A stretch of DNA of 37,500 nucleotides, taken from Prorocentrum cordatum (taxonomy: Eukaryota; Sar; Dinophyceae; Prorocentrales; Prorocentraceae). The stretch lies in NCBI GenBank assembly GCA_963575745.1, contig CAUYUJ010016479.1, positions 130,001 through 167,500 on the forward strand. Reading direction: 5' to 3'. The notes under the pieces are model-generated. The model saw only the letters and a program-made list of their open reading frames with translations, ran no database searches and was not told the DNA's origin. This document shows, piece by piece, positions 37,111 through 37,500 of the stretch (position 1 is its first letter; each line of letters opens with the position of its first letter). Both the position numbers and the translations under genes were made by a program.

Positions 37111-37500
37111 TTCCACAAGAATACAAACACTTGTGAGTCCGCGGGCGCCAGGTGGTGCAAGACGGTCAGGTGCCGGTCAAAGCAAACGGTGGGGTGCACA
37201 GGAGGCGAACTGAGGCAGGGAGGCGAAAGAAACAAAAGAGCACGCGGAGAAGAAGATGGGGCCCGGACCATGTAAGTCGGCGCGGGGATGCCGTAGGAAA
37301 ACATGCAGGGTGCGTCCAAGCAGCGAGGGGTCCAGCTTGAGGCAAGGAGACCTTGGAGGTGTCGGAGAGCGCCTGGCAGGCCGGGAGGCCTCTGCGCGCA
37401 GAGAGGCACCGGGCCCACGGCCTCGCAGAGATCGCGGGCCTCCGCGCCCCCCCTGGGCCTGGCTGTGCGGCCACACGCGGGAAGTATCCTGGATGTGCGG
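37111..37500. other. No gene recognised
   Basis: GC-rich sequence, open in several frames on the minus strand without a motif. Confidence 0.35.

Overview
The window reads as nuclear DNA of a GC-rich eukaryote with a repeat-swollen genome, most likely a dinoflagellate. A Prorocentrum- or Symbiodiniaceae-like source is my inference, not something the sequence proves. The reasons are: no dense bacterial gene layout; many GGA/CTC/TCC/ACG/CAG microsatellites and GC-rich minisatellites; small inverted-repeat elements with target-site duplications; and a LINE relic, a MULE relic and a tyrosine-recombinase (YR) retroelement. I found no convincing single-copy host gene. Almost everything that codes or once coded belongs to mobile elements.

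Layout. 1-2.9 kb: diverged GC-rich repeats. 2.9-4.3 kb: a 90-bp minisatellite, open in many frames but probably non-coding. 4.9-7.4 kb (minus): a broken LINE-type frame with endonuclease motifs. 8.1-9.4 kb (minus): a 438-codon frame with four internal stops and a coiled-coil region. 9.5-18.6 kb: microsatellites, tandem arrays (about 38-, 42-, 97- and 140-bp units), hairpins, the first copy of a 177-bp MITE (5-bp TSD) and a head-to-head GGCGAAACCAGC array. 19.1-25.8 kb (minus): an almost intact 6.7-kb YR retroelement. 26.4-29.0 kb (plus): a FLYWCH/MULE transposase relic, interrupted by a 6-bp-TSD inverted-repeat element that behaves like an introner, a 193-bp MITE with an 8-bp TSD, a CTC tract, two stacked palindromes and part of a foldback element. 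29.1-30.4 kb: a complete foldback element, another MITE-like element, an ACG tract and a second GGCGAAACCAGC array. 30.4-37.5 kb: GGA tracts, the second 177-bp MITE, two SINE-like copies, an 11-12-bp minisatellite, and two ACATGT-rich direct repeats, one carrying a TIR insertion.

The centrepiece is the YR element. On its coding strand the order is repeat A1, a Cys-rich membrane-type ORF, a gag-like ORF broken by one frame change, RT-RNase H, a tyrosine recombinase in the +1 frame, a methyltransferase back in the RT frame, then repeats B1-A2-B2. This is the split-direct-repeat architecture of the Ngaro/PAT branch of DIRS-like elements. It sits inside an older SINE-like repeat that keeps its own 18-bp TSD, so two insertion events can be ordered from the sequence alone.

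The RT, recombinase and methyltransferase would work together: RT/RNase H copies the RNA, the split repeats template a circular DNA, and the recombinase integrates it without TSD. The methyltransferase has C5-cytosine-like motif order and may act on element or host DNA.
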